Source: JOPF133 sp052144935 (GTDB lineage Bacteria; Acidobacteriota; Terriglobia; Bryobacterales; Bryobacteraceae). From it: a stretch of 36,527 nucleotides of DNA. The stretch lies in assembly GCA_052144935.1 (NCBI GenBank), contig JBKQPR010000288.1, forward strand, positions 1 through 36,527. The letters are read 5' to 3'. This document shows, in pieces, positions 7,426-16,660 of the stretch (positions within the stretch are counted from its first letter, which is position 1; each line of letters opens with the position of its first letter). A model generated the notes under the pieces. The model ran no database searches, was not told the DNA's origin, and saw nothing but the letters and a program-made list of their open reading frames with translations. The translations under genes were made by a program, and so were the position numbers.

Positions 7426-7850
7426 AGAACCTCCATCGGCGCTAAACGCCGGGTGAAGAACGTGCTTGTCTTATCGGCTAGATTTCCCCCGAGACTACCT
7501 GGGCTGAGAGAGAAAAGGCAGTTAATTACCCTGTTAGATCGAAATATAGCTTTGAAGACCTGATTTGTCAATAAGAAAAGTACGGAAAACATGTCCCTTC
7601 TCAACCTCCAATTCTTTTGAGGAAAGTGTGGGATTTCCCCTCAGATCCTAACTTAACTAATGTGAAGGCCCTAATTTATGAGGGAGGGCGGCGCGCGGAG
7701 GCGCCACGGCTGCCTTGACCGCAGTGTCCTCGGAACAGGCGGCACGCCGGCGGCGCTGCCTTGTGGTGGCCTGCGTGGCCGGGCAAGGGATGGGCGATGG
7801 CCCACTGGCGCCAACCACAGGCACTTGTGCGGGACTACAATATTCCTTCC
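7426..7850. other. AT-rich divergent intergenic region
   Basis: This region separates the receiver-like gene from the oxidoreductase gene. The part at about 7480-7680 is visibly richer in A and T than its surroundings, as expected for promoters and regulatory DNA. No supportable gene or RNA was seen. A TACAAT box at 7836-7841 lies just before the oxidoreductase start. Confidence 0.45.
7836..7841 (+). promoter_or_regulatory. Putative -10 box (TACAAT) of a leaderless promoter
   Basis: TACAAT ends 9 nt before the ATG at 7851, and no Shine-Dalgarno lies between them. This fits transcription starting at or near the start codon. No good -35 box is visible 17 bp upstream. Confidence 0.35.
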
Positions 7851-9161
7851 ATGCTTCTTACCCGCCGCTCGCTTCTCCGACAGGCCGCCGCCGCTCCCTG
7901 GTTTATCCGCCGGATGCTTTCCGCGCCGCCCAATGGCACCCTGCGCCTGGCAGCGTTCGGCGGGGGCAATATGGCTTTCGACACCCTCGATGGCATCGCC
8001 ACCCATCCCAAGGTGACGCTGGCCTGCGTCGCCGAGGTGGATTCGGCCCGTCTGGATCGGTTGAAGCAGAAGTATCCCGGCGCGCGGGTCTACCAGGACT
8101 GGCGCAAGATGCTGGCCAAGGAGCGCCGCCAGATCGACATCGCCTGCGTCGGCGCACCCGACCATATGCACGCTCCCATGGCGGTGAGCGCCATGAATCT
8201 GGGCCTGCCGGTATACGTGCAGAAGCCCTTGGCGCACGATCTCCACGAGGTGCGCACGATGACTACGCTGGCCCGCCAGAAGGGCCTGGTCACGCAAATG
8301 GGCATCCAGATTCATTCGCGCGCCGAGTACCGCGCGGCCGTGCGGATCGTTCAGAGCGGCGCCATCGGAAAAATCTCGGAGGTCCACTCCTGGAGCAACA
8401 AGACGTGGGGCGACACGGCCCTCATGCCGGATCGCTCCGATCCCGTGCCACAGTCGCTCGATTGGGACCTGTGGCTGGGCGTGGCCACGCGGCGGCCTTA
8501 TATCGAGGGCTACTATCACCCCGTCAACTGGCGCAAGCGCATCGATTTCGGGACCGCCACGTTCGGCGACATGGGCTGCCATATTCTGGACCCGGTGTTC
8601 GCGGCGCTGGGGCTGACGGCGCCTTTGTGGGTGCGGTCGGATGGCGCCGCGCCGGGACAGCACAGTTGGGGTCTCGACAATACGATCCACTATGTCTTCC
8701 CCGGAACGCCCTACACCGAAGGCGACCAGGTGGCGGTGAGCTGGTACGACGGCGAACGGCGCCCTCGCGCGGAGGTGCAGGCGCTCGTCGGATCGCGCAC
8801 GCTGCCCGGCCAGGGGTCGATTTTTATCGGCGGCAAAGGGGTCATGCTACTGCCGCACGTGGCAGCGCCCGCGCTCTTCCCGGAAGCGCAGTTCCGCGAT
8901 TTCCCGATGCCGGAAACGGAATCCGAAGACCACTATCATCAGTTTGTCGACGCCGTGCTGGGCGGTGGGAAGGCCTCGGCGGGGTTCCACTACTCCGGGC
9001 CGCTTACCGAGGCGGTGCTGTTGGGCCCGTTGGCCACGCGCTTTCCCAACACCACGCTCCAATGGGACGAGGACAAACTGAGATTCAAAAACTCCTCCGC
9101 GGCCAACCGGCTGATCCGCCGCAAATACCGGCGGGGCTGGAGAGTCGTGGGCCTGAGCTGA
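7851..9161 (+). CDS. Tat-exported Gfo/Idh/MocA-family oxidoreductase
   Basis: A 436-residue NAD(P)-dependent oxidoreductase of the glucose-fructose oxidoreductase / inositol dehydrogenase family. The chosen ATG begins a twin-arginine signal (MLLTRRSLLRQAAAAPWF). The Rossmann part follows: LRLAAFGGGNMAFDTL as the dinucleotide loop, DIACVGAPDHMHAPMA, and VQKPLAHDL, where the family usually reads EKP, so Glu is replaced by Gln but the Lys is kept. The C-terminal domain includes the conserved MGCHILDPVFAAL segment. Exported family members in this phylum are thought to act on sugars or sugar derivatives, and some relatives are NAD-dependent glycosidases; the substrate is unknown. The gene stands alone on the + strand, 332 bp before the kinase gene. 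Confidence 0.87.
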   Translation: MLLTRRSLLRQAAAAPWFIRRMLSAPPNGTLRLAAFGGGNMAFDTLDGIATHPKVTLACVAEVDSARLDRLKQKYPGARVYQDWRKMLAKERRQIDIACVGAPDHMHAPMAVSAMNLGLPVYVQKPLAHDLHEVRTMTTLARQKGLVTQMGIQIHSRAEYRAAVRIVQSGAIGKISEVHSWSNKTWGDTALMPDRSDPVPQSLDWDLWLGVATRRPYIEGYYHPVNWRKRIDFGTATFGDMGCHILDPVFAALGLTAPLWVRSDGAAPGQHSWGLDNTIHYVFPGTPYTEGDQVAVSWYDGERRPRAEVQALVGSRTLPGQGSIFIGGKGVMLLPHVAAPALFPEAQFRDFPMPETESEDHYHQFVDAVLGGGKASAGFHYSGPLTEAVLLGPLATRFPNTTLQWDEDKLRFKNSSAANRLIRRKYRRGWRVVGLS

Positions 9162-9429
9162 GGAGAATCGCCAGACGCCTCACCAACCGGGTTCCGGCGG
9201 GGCACGAAAAGTGGACCGTGGATATCGTCAAAGGCATGCAGTTGAGATCGTCCGGCGGCCTCGATGGCCACAACCGGGGCTGGATCGCACGGCCTTCTCT
9301 ACCGGCGACCGTTGCCCAGGCCGCAAGAGCGTCGAGTTGAGACTCGACGGGCCCAGCGGGCACCCCGGCTGAGAGCCTGCGCCACGGCTGCGGACTGGGA
9401 AGTGATTCTTGCGTGTGAGACAGGAAATT

Positions 9430-9462
9430 CTCCTCCGCGTCTCCGTGCCTCCGCGTCAAGAC
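9430..9462 (-). repeat. Dispersed repeat, copy 1 (CTTGACGCGGAGGC type)
   Basis: On the minus strand this reads CTTGACGCGGAGGCACGGAG and then ACGCGGAGGA. A close relative on the plus strand at 21333-21367 starts CTTGACGCGGAGGCGCGGAG. Both copies are intergenic. Similar CGGAG-rich strings are scattered through some acidobacterial and planctomycete genomes (recalled, not checked). Confidence 0.55.
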
Positions 9463-9477
9463 TTCGGCCCCCCATGC

Positions 9478-9483
9478 TAAGAT
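9478..9483 (+). promoter_or_regulatory. Putative -10 box (TAAGAT) before the phoR-like gene
   Basis: TAAGAT ends 10 nt before the ATG at 9494, with no Shine-Dalgarno in between. The arrangement matches the leaderless pattern before the cupin and oxidoreductase genes. No -35 match is visible. Confidence 0.3.
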
Positions 9484-9493
9484 TAGGCGATCG

Positions 9494-10840
9494 ATGAGAG
9501 ATTCGATCTCACGCAAGGCTGTTCTGCTGGCGGTGATTGTCGCGGCCCCTCCGGTTCTCGTACTCTACATTTTTGTCGGCAGCGCGGCAGTCCGGCTGGC
9601 GTCGCTCGCGGCGGGAATCGGCCTTGTGCTGGCCGCCTGGCTGTTCGCGCAATCGCTGATCCGCCGCATCCACTACCTGACCTCGTTTGTGGATCGCCTG
9701 CTGGACCAGCGGGCTCCGCGCGCACCGTTGAGCGCCAGCGACGATGAGTTGGGGGATCTGGCCCGCTCGCTGTTCCGCGTGGCGCCGCAGATCGACGAGC
9801 TTTTCAACCGCCTCACCACCGAACTGTCGCGCCGCGAAGCGATTCTCGCCAGCATGACCGAGGGCGTCCTGGCGGTGGACGCGCGCCTGCATGTGACATT
9901 TTGTAATAAGGCGTTCCTGGGCGCGATCGGGGATCACGGGGCCGCGGAAGGCCAACCGCTGCTGAAAATCGTCCGCGATCCGGACCTCTTTCAGATTCTG
10001 AAGCGGGTGGTCGATTCCGGAGAGACCGTGACCCAGCGGCTCCAGCTTCCCGCGGCCGAGACCCGCACGTTCGACGTGCATGCCGTGCCGCTGACCGGAA
10101 CGAATTCGCGCGGCGCCATCGCCATCCTGCACGACATCACGCCCACCGAGCGCCTGGAGCGCGCCAAGCGCGATTTCATCGCCAACGTATCGCACGAAAT
10201 CCGGACCCCGCTGGCCACCATCCGCGGGTACGCCGAAACGCTGCTGGATGGAGGCCTGGAAGACCGCGAAAACCGCCGCAAATTCGTCGAGATCATTCAG
10301 GCCAACAGCGTGCGTTTGAACAACATCGCCGCCGACCTGCTGACTCTCTCGGAGCTGGAGGCGGGGCGTCCCGAGCCGCAGGCCGGAGTGGTCTCGCTCA
10401 GCGAAGTTCTGACGGGCGCGATCCGCGCCGTCGAGCCGGCCGCCAGCCTGATGGGCGTGCGCATTCTGGCCGATCCGATTCCCGACCTGCGGCTCTCCGG
10501 CCACCGCCTTCGGCTGGAGCAGGCCTTTCTCAACCTGCTGGATAACGCCGTGAAGTTCAACAAGAGCGGCGGCGAGGTGCAGGTCAGCGCCGTTCAGCAG
10601 GCGGACGGGCAGATCCAGGTTCGCATCGCGGATACCGGGATCGGGATTCCCTCCGGCGATCTCAACCGCATCTTCGAGCGGTTTTATCGCGTGGACAAAG
10701 CGCGCTCCCGCCAGGTGGGAGGAACCGGCCTGGGCCTTTCGATCGTCAAGCACGCCATCGAGCAGATCCACGGCGCCATCGACGTCGAAAGCCAGATCGG
10801 ACGGGGTTCTACTTTCACGGTGACTCTGCCGCAGAGCTGA
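9494..10840 (+). CDS. phoR: PhoR-like phosphate-regulon sensor histidine kinase
   Basis: A 448-residue membrane histidine kinase with the PhoR plan. Two closely spaced membrane helices (about 8-28 and 33-55) leave almost no periplasmic sensor loop. A HAMP-like linker (about 56-108) and a PAS domain (about 112-215) follow. The dimerisation domain carries FIANVSHEIRTPL with H234 as the phospho-acceptor. The ATPase domain has an N-box (NLLDNAVKFN, near 347-356), G1 DTGIGIP (380-386) and G2 GGTGLGLSIV (409-418). A missing sensor loop is typical of PhoR, which reads phosphate through PstSCAB and PhoU, and those genes follow directly. The PhoB-type partner that normally neighbours phoR is absent from this window. 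Confidence 0.85.
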   Translation: MRDSISRKAVLLAVIVAAPPVLVLYIFVGSAAVRLASLAAGIGLVLAAWLFAQSLIRRIHYLTSFVDRLLDQRAPRAPLSASDDELGDLARSLFRVAPQIDELFNRLTTELSRREAILASMTEGVLAVDARLHVTFCNKAFLGAIGDHGAAEGQPLLKIVRDPDLFQILKRVVDSGETVTQRLQLPAAETRTFDVHAVPLTGTNSRGAIAILHDITPTERLERAKRDFIANVSHEIRTPLATIRGYAETLLDGGLEDRENRRKFVEIIQANSVRLNNIAADLLTLSELEAGRPEPQAGVVSLSEVLTGAIRAVEPAASLMGVRILADPIPDLRLSGHRLRLEQAFLNLLDNAVKFNKSGGEVQVSAVQQADGQIQVRIADTGIGIPSGDLNRIFERFYRVDKARSRQVGGTGLGLSIVKHAIEQIHGAIDVESQIGRGSTFTVTLPQS

Positions 10841-10854
10841 ATCGGGTTGGCGAC

Positions 10855-10888
10855 TCCTTAACCTATTAGTCATCGAATCCTAACACTG
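10855..10888 (-). promoter_or_regulatory. Possible Pho-box half-sites upstream of the porin gene
   Basis: On the minus strand, GTTAGGATTCG and GTTAAGGAGTC lie 22 bp apart, two turns of the 11-bp period used by PhoB dimers, with a poor unit between them. A TACAAT box follows at 10916-10921. The match to the better site before pstS is limited to GTTA, so this is tentative. Confidence 0.25.
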
Positions 10889-10915
10889 CTCGCGTATTCT
10901 CGTCCTTGGCTCTCA

Positions 10916-10921
10916 TACAAT
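10916..10921 (+). promoter_or_regulatory. Putative -10 box (TACAAT) for the porin-pst block
   Basis: TACAAT lies in the 218-bp gap between the phoR-like gene and the porin gene, about 138 bp before the porin start. No -35 box is visible, which is common at activator-dependent promoters. The leader would include the 7-bp tandem repeat at 11016-11036. Confidence 0.35.
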
Positions 10922-11015
10922 GGAGTGATTCGGCTCGGGCCCGAGGTGTGTTCGATCTCCGCGCCGCGTTGACGGCCGGCCCAGCGGAGCCGAACCGGCG
11001 TGGTATTGCCTTTGG

Positions 11016-11036
11016 AAATCTCAAATCTCAAATCCC
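11016..11036. repeat. Three tandem 7-bp units (AAATCTC) in the porin leader
   Basis: AAATCTC occurs twice and is followed by AAATCCC, ending 22 bp before the porin ATG. It could be a slipped-strand repeat in the untranslated leader. No function is evident. Confidence 0.6.
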
Positions 11037-11058
11037 ATTTCAACGAGGATGGACCCTA

Positions 11059-12813
11059 ATGATTCGATCGGCAGCAAGACTGTTTGCGTCATCGTGCCTG
11101 GCAGTCGCCCTGGCAAGCACAGGCTGGGCCACAGATCCCGCAGCACCCCCCGAAGCTCCGGCGGCCGCCCCGACGGCGGCCGATATCACCAAATTGAAAG
11201 AGCAGGTGGAGGAGCAGCAGAAGCAGTTGGATAAGCTGCGCGCCGCGCTCGACGCGCAACTGAAAATGCTGGAGCAGGCCGCGGCGTCGGCCTCCGCCGC
11301 CCCGGCGGCCGCTCCCGCTGCGCCGGCTCCCCCAGCCACGGACAAGAAGCCCTATGTCGGCGACCTGACCGCCTCCACAACGCCGATCGTGCAGCCCGAA
11401 CCGGCGCGCGTGTCGAGTTCCCCGTACCCCGGTCCCGCAGCGGCCCGCGCGCCTTTTGGCGTCCCTTACAGCTCGCCCTCTCCGCAGACCGATGAGCCGC
11501 CCTCACCGCTCAGTCTTCGCATCGGCGATTCCTATCTGACCCCCGTCGGCTTCATGGATATGACCGCGGTCTTCCGTAGCGCGTCCGAAGGCACCGGCAT
11601 AGGCACCAACTTCGGCTCGATCCCGTTCAACAACAGCTTCCCGAACGCGCGGCTCACCGAAACGCGGCTGAGCATCCAGAACTCGCGGCTGGGCGCGCGG
11701 TTCGACACCAAGGTACACGGCGCCAAGGTGACCGGCTACTGGGAGTCGGACTTCCTGGGCAACCCCGGATCGAACAACCTGTCCACCACCAGCAACAGTT
11801 ACGTCTTCCGCATGCGCCTCTATTGGGTGGATGTGAGGAAGGACAAATTTGAAGTGCTGGGCGGCCAATCCTGGAGCCTGCTCACCCCCGGGCGTAACGG
11901 TATTTCCCCGCTCCCCGGCGACCTCTTCTATTCGCAGGTTGTGGACGTCAACTATAGCGTGGGCTTGACCTGGGGCCGCATTCCGCAGTTCCGCTTCGTG
12001 TACCACCCATCCGGCACGGTGGCGGCTGCCGTTTCGTTTGAAAATGCCGACCAGTACATCGGCGGCTCGGGCGGCGGTGGCAACCCCACGCTGCCCACCG
12101 CTCTGCCCAGCACCTTCGTCAACCAGTTGGACAACGCAGCCAACTACACCCAAACCCCCAACCTTATTCCGGACATCATCGGAAAGCTGGCCTTCGATCC
12201 CAAGACCGGTCCGCTGCACCAGCACATCGAGATAGTGGGCCTGTATCGCGAATTTCACACTTACAATCAGAACAACAACAACCACTACAATTCCGCCGCG
12301 GGCGGCGCGTCGGTCAACATGAATTTCGAGCTGGCCAAGAACTTCCACGCCATCGTGAACACCTTCTGGAGCGATGGCGGCGGCCGCTACCTGTTCGGCG
12401 GCATCCCCGACCTGGCCATCCGCCCGGATGGCAGCATCTCCCCGATCCACGCCTATTCGACGCTGGACGGCTTCGAGTTTAACCCGGCGGCCAATACGCT
12501 TCTGTACACCTACTTTGGCGAAACCTACGGTGGCAAGGACGTGATCGTCGACAGCACCGGCAAGCCGATCGGCTACGGATTCACCGGCTCTTCCAACGGC
12601 AATAACCGCAGTATTCAGGAACTCACTTTCGGCAGCACGCAGACGCTGTGGAGAGACGCGAAGTGGGGAGCGCTGCAGTTGATGTTCCAATACGCCTGGT
12701 ACAACCGGTATCCCTGGTACGTCGCTACGGGACAGCCCAAGGACGCCCACAACAGCACCATATTCCTCAACTTGCGCTACTCGCTCCCGGGCAGCGCTCC
12801 AAGCATCAAGTAA
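11059..12813 (+). CDS. DcaP-like outer-membrane porin with N-terminal coiled coil
   Basis: A 584-residue outer-membrane channel, likely trimeric. The ATG at 11059 starts a Sec signal peptide (MIRSAARLFASSCLAVALAS, then TGWA); the frame is open to 10906, but that part is not signal-like. After cleavage an Ala/Pro-rich stretch leads into a coiled coil (ITKLKEQVEEQQKQLDKLR, to about residue 80), a Pro/Ala-rich spacer, and from about 145 a beta-barrel of alternating aromatic strands. It closes with a typical last strand, IFLNLRYSLPGSAPSIK. The coiled coil before the barrel is the DcaP design. Its position between the PhoR-like gene and pstS suggests phosphate or phosphorylated-compound uptake across the outer membrane, which is inference. 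A functional parallel would be the phosphate porins OprP or PhoE. Confidence 0.82.
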   Translation: MIRSAARLFASSCLAVALASTGWATDPAAPPEAPAAAPTAADITKLKEQVEEQQKQLDKLRAALDAQLKMLEQAAASASAAPAAAPAAPAPPATDKKPYVGDLTASTTPIVQPEPARVSSSPYPGPAAARAPFGVPYSSPSPQTDEPPSPLSLRIGDSYLTPVGFMDMTAVFRSASEGTGIGTNFGSIPFNNSFPNARLTETRLSIQNSRLGARFDTKVHGAKVTGYWESDFLGNPGSNNLSTTSNSYVFRMRLYWVDVRKDKFEVLGGQSWSLLTPGRNGISPLPGDLFYSQVVDVNYSVGLTWGRIPQFRFVYHPSGTVAAAVSFENADQYIGGSGGGGNPTLPTALPSTFVNQLDNAANYTQTPNLIPDIIGKLAFDPKTGPLHQHIEIVGLYREFHTYNQNNNNHYNSAAGGASVNMNFELAKNFHAIVNTFWSDGGGRYLFGGIPDLAIRPDGSISPIHAYSTLDGFEFNPAANTLLYTYFGETYGGKDVIVDSTGKPIGYGFTGSSNGNNRSIQELTFGSTQTLWRDAKWGALQLMFQYAWYNRYPWYVATGQPKDAHNSTIFLNLRYSLPGSAPSIK

Positions 12814-12827
12814 CAACCATTTCAGAC

Positions 12828-12849
12828 GTTAGTAACCAGTTTGTAACAA
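12828..12849 (+). promoter_or_regulatory. Candidate Pho box: two 11-bp direct repeats before pstS
   Basis: GTTAGTAACCA (12828-12838) is followed immediately by GTTTGTAACAA (12839-12849), with 8 of 11 positions identical. PhoB-family regulators bind tandem 11-bp units in several phyla. A weaker AGTAAC lies a further 22 bp upstream (12809-12814) at the porin stop, in the same phase. The site ends 30 bp before the pstS ATG. Confidence 0.55.
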
Positions 12850-12879
12850 TCGAGTGCGAAAATCAGAGGTATAAACGAT

Positions 12880-13923
12880 ATGAAGAAATTGCAAGTTCTC
12901 CTGCCGGCGATGGCGCTTCTAGCCGCCACCATTCCCGCCGGCAACGCGCAGAGGATCAACGCGGCGGGAGCGACCTTCCCGGCGGCGATCTACCAGAAGT
13001 GGTTCGACGAATACCACAAGTTGCATGCTAACGTTGAGGTTAACTACCAATCGATCGGCTCCGGTGGGGGTATCGCCCAGCTCACTGCCGGAACGGTCGA
13101 TTTCGGGGCCTCGGATATGCCGATGACCGACCAACAGATCTCGAAACTGACGGTTAAACCTCTGCATTTCCCGAGCGTTCTCGGCGCAGTGGTGCCCAGT
13201 TACAACATTCCCGGCGTTACCGCAGAGTTGAAGTTCACCCCCGAAACCCTCGCGGGCATCTACCTGGCTAAAATTACAAAGTGGAACGATCCGCAATTGG
13301 CCAAGGACAACCCGGGTGTTAAGCTTCCCAACGAAGACATTGTCGTGGTGCACCGCGCCGAGGGCAGCGGAACGACCTTTGTGTGGACCGATTATCTGTC
13401 CAAAATCAGCCCCGAGTGGAAGAGCAAGGTAGGCGCCAACTCCTCGGTGAGCTGGCCCGTCGGGTTGGGAGGACGCGGGAATGAAGGGGTTGCGGGTTTG
13501 TTGAAGCAGACTGCCAACTCCATCGGTTACGTGGAGCTGGTTTGGGCGATGCAAAACAAACTCACCGTGGGAGTGGTCAAAAACTCCGCTGGGGCCTTCG
13601 TCAACGCAAGCGTAGAGTCGGTGACGGAGGCTGCGGCAACGACGGCGAAGGCGATGCCAGAGGACTTCAGGATTTCGATCACCAACGCCCCCGGGAAGAA
13701 AGCCTTCCCGATCTCGAGTTTCACCTATCTGCTGGTGCCCAGCAAGATCGCGGATGTGGGTAAGGCCAATACGATCAAGGAGTTTCTGAAGTGGATGCTG
13801 GCGGACGGACAGAAATTCGCGCCCGCTCTGTACTACGCCCCCCTGCCGACGCAGGTGGTTGCCAAGGAAGTTAAGCAGATCGCGCAGATAAACGCTCCGG
13901 TTGAACAGTCGAAGAAGAAGTAG
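12880..13923 (+). CDS. pstS: Phosphate ABC transporter substrate-binding protein
   Basis: The periplasmic phosphate-binding subunit of the PstSCAB transporter, 347 residues, normal for the family. A Sec signal peptide runs through about residue 23 (MKKLQVLLPAMALLAATIPA, then GNA). The mature N-terminus RINAAGATFPAAIYQKW is the PstS opening. The phosphate-contact motifs YQSIGSGGGIAQL and HRAEGSGTTFVWTDYL are intact, as is the usual FGASDMPM between them. AGAGG lies about 9 nt before the ATG. It heads pstSCAB-phoU, 66 bp after the porin gene, with the candidate Pho box in that gap. Confidence 0.97.
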   Translation: MKKLQVLLPAMALLAATIPAGNAQRINAAGATFPAAIYQKWFDEYHKLHANVEVNYQSIGSGGGIAQLTAGTVDFGASDMPMTDQQISKLTVKPLHFPSVLGAVVPSYNIPGVTAELKFTPETLAGIYLAKITKWNDPQLAKDNPGVKLPNEDIVVVHRAEGSGTTFVWTDYLSKISPEWKSKVGANSSVSWPVGLGGRGNEGVAGLLKQTANSIGYVELVWAMQNKLTVGVVKNSAGAFVNASVESVTEAAATTAKAMPEDFRISITNAPGKKAFPISSFTYLLVPSKIADVGKANTIKEFLKWMLADGQKFAPALYYAPLPTQVVAKEVKQIAQINAPVEQSKKK

Positions 13924-13944
13924 CGCGTTTACGCAGCAGAAACA

Positions 13945-14901
13945 ATGGCAACTTCCTTAGCTGCCGAAAGACCCGTGATACAGCGACGAACCCAGACGGG
14001 CGACATTGTCGCCCGCTGGGTCGTCACCATATTTGCCGCCAGTATTCTCGTCGTTACTTTCCTTCTCGTTTACCAGCTTTGGAGCGCCTCGGCGCTCTCC
14101 CGCCACAAGAGCGGTTTTGGCTTCCTGGCATCCACTCAATGGAACCCCGTGACGGAAGAATTCGGAGCCCTGCCATTTGCTTACGGTACGATGGTCACTT
14201 CGATTCTGGCGCTCCTGATATCGGTGCCCTCAGGCCTGGGCGCGGCGATCTTTCTGGCGGAACTGGCTCCGGCGCGCCTGTCGAATGCGCTAACCTTTCT
14301 GGTGGAGCTTCTGGCTGCGATTCCGAGCGTGATTTACGGGCTGCTGGCCCTCTTCACAGTGGTGCCTTTGATGCGAATGTACATTGAGCCGTTTCTGAAA
14401 TCGGCCTTCGGCGCCTTGCCCTTTTTCAAGGGGCCTGCATATGGTGTTGGCTTCCTCACGGCGGGCATCGTCTTGTCGATTATGACCATTCCGTTTATCA
14501 TCTCGGTGTCGCGCGAATCGCTCCTGGCCGTGCCGCGGGAGCAGCGGGAAGCATCCCTGGCGCTGGGCGCCACCCGCTGGGAAACCACCTGGCGAGTCGT
14601 GGTGCCCTATGCGAAATTGGGGATTTTTGGCTCTATCTTCCTCAGCCTTGCGCGCGCCTTGGGCGAGACCATGGCAGTGACCATGGTGATTGGAAACGAT
14701 CCGAAAATCAGCGCGTCACTTCTCTCGCCTGGTTACTCCATCGCCGCCGTGATTGCAGGCGAGTTCTCGGAAGCCACCACACCGGTTTATCAGGCCGCAC
14801 TGGTTGAGCTTGGGCTGGTGCTGTTTTTTCTTACGGTTATCATTAACGGGGTGGCTCGCCTGCTGATCCTGGCGACCAGCCGGAAGGGATCGCGGAGATG
14901 A
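13945..14901 (+). CDS. pstC: Phosphate ABC transporter permease, subunit C
   Basis: One of the two inner-membrane permease subunits, 318 residues with about six membrane helices. The periplasmic region between the first two helices holds FLASTQWNPVTEEFGALPFAYGTMV, typical of PstC. The ATPase-coupling EAA loop is EASLALGATRWETTWRVVVPYAKLGI. The conserved ALGETMAVTMVIGN follows it and TTPVYQAALVELGLVLFFLT lies in the last helix. It starts 21 bp after pstS with no clear Shine-Dalgarno and overlaps pstA by 4 bp (ATGA), which implies coupled translation. Confidence 0.97.
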   Translation: MATSLAAERPVIQRRTQTGDIVARWVVTIFAASILVVTFLLVYQLWSASALSRHKSGFGFLASTQWNPVTEEFGALPFAYGTMVTSILALLISVPSGLGAAIFLAELAPARLSNALTFLVELLAAIPSVIYGLLALFTVVPLMRMYIEPFLKSAFGALPFFKGPAYGVGFLTAGIVLSIMTIPFIISVSRESLLAVPREQREASLALGATRWETTWRVVVPYAKLGIFGSIFLSLARALGETMAVTMVIGNDPKISASLLSPGYSIAAVIAGEFSEATTPVYQAALVELGLVLFFLTVIINGVARLLILATSRKGSRR

Positions 14902-15752
14902 GCGACAAGCGGCTGCTTTGGCGTAAGGCTGTCAATTCGGTGATGCTCACGCTCACCGGCGTTTTCACGGCTGTTACCGTCTCCATCCTCTTTTTGATTC
15001 TGGGCTACCTGGTATACGATGGCGGGCGATCGCTCGATTGGAATTTCTTTACCCAACTGCCTCGCCCGCCCGGAGAAACCGGTGGCGGAATGGCCAACGC
15101 GATCGTCGGGAGTGTGCAGATTGTCGCAGTTGCCGCTTTGATAGGGCTTCCCGTGGGATTCCTCGCGGGCGTCTACCTGTCCGAATTCGAGGACAAAGGG
15201 TTCGCTCCTCTGGTGCGATACGTTGCCGACCTGCTGAACGGCATTCCGTCGATCGTGGTGGGCCTTCTCGCCTGGAGCCTGGTGGTGGTTCCCACAAAGA
15301 CCTTCTCCGCTCTCGCCGGCTCGATCGCGCTCAGCGCTATGCTGATACCCATCGTGACGCGTCAGACCGAGCAGTTCCTCCGCGAAGTCCCCAATTCCCT
15401 GAGAGAAGGGGCGCTGGCGCTCGGCGCAAACAAGTGGAAAATGGTGGCTACGGTGGTAGTTCCGGCCGGCAGCAAGGGCGTGTTGACGGGCATGATCCTC
15501 GGCGTAGCGCGGATTGCCGGCGAGTCCGCTCCTCTCCTCTTTACGGCTTTCAATAACCAATTCTGGAGCGGATCGATCACCCAGCCGACGGCGTCACTGC
15601 CGGTGATGATCTACTTCCGGGCTATATCGGGTTACGAGGACTGGCACCGGCAGGCCTGGGCGTCTGGACTGGTGCTGATCGCTCTCGTATTGGTCGCCAA
15701 CATCGCGGCCCGCATGGTATTGGCCCGAGGCATTTCCGTTCCGCGAGCCTAG
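14898..15752 (+). CDS. pstA: Phosphate ABC transporter permease, subunit A
   Basis: The second permease subunit, 284 residues with six predicted membrane helices. Family landmarks include GGGMANAIVGSVQIV, the GVYLSEFEDKGFAPLVRYVADLLNGIPSIVVGL segment and the EAA loop REGALALGANKWKMVATVVVPAGSKGV. A conserved GVARIAGESAPLLFTAF comes near the end. It pairs with PstC in the membrane and rests on PstB. It overlaps pstC by 4 bp and ends 13 bp before pstB. Confidence 0.97.
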   Translation: MSDKRLLWRKAVNSVMLTLTGVFTAVTVSILFLILGYLVYDGGRSLDWNFFTQLPRPPGETGGGMANAIVGSVQIVAVAALIGLPVGFLAGVYLSEFEDKGFAPLVRYVADLLNGIPSIVVGLLAWSLVVVPTKTFSALAGSIALSAMLIPIVTRQTEQFLREVPNSLREGALALGANKWKMVATVVVPAGSKGVLTGMILGVARIAGESAPLLFTAFNNQFWSGSITQPTASLPVMIYFRAISGYEDWHRQAWASGLVLIALVLVANIAARMVLARGISVPRA

Positions 15753-15765
15753 AAACGAGGCTTCC

Positions 15766-16596
<831 letters not shown>

Positions 16597-16660
16597 ACGA
16601 AGCCATGTACGCCCTCCGCCTTCAAGACCGTCCGCGCTTCGCCGGAAAGGAGCCACTGCC

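Larger units (their letters stand above)
9162..9493. other. Intergenic region with a hairpin and a dispersed repeat
   Basis: There is no gene here. A hairpin with arms CGTCGAGT (9330-9337) and ACTCGACG (9342-9349) around TGAG lies about 170 bp after the oxidoreductase stop, without a T-run. A copy of a dispersed CGGAGG-type repeat is at 9430-9462, and a possible -10 box for the kinase gene is at 9478-9483. Confidence 0.45.

Noticed and set aside
7715..9340. 541-residue + strand open frame
   Set aside because: Out of frame with the clear Gfo/Idh/MocA gene and Arg/Gly/Pro-rich as expected for a shadow.
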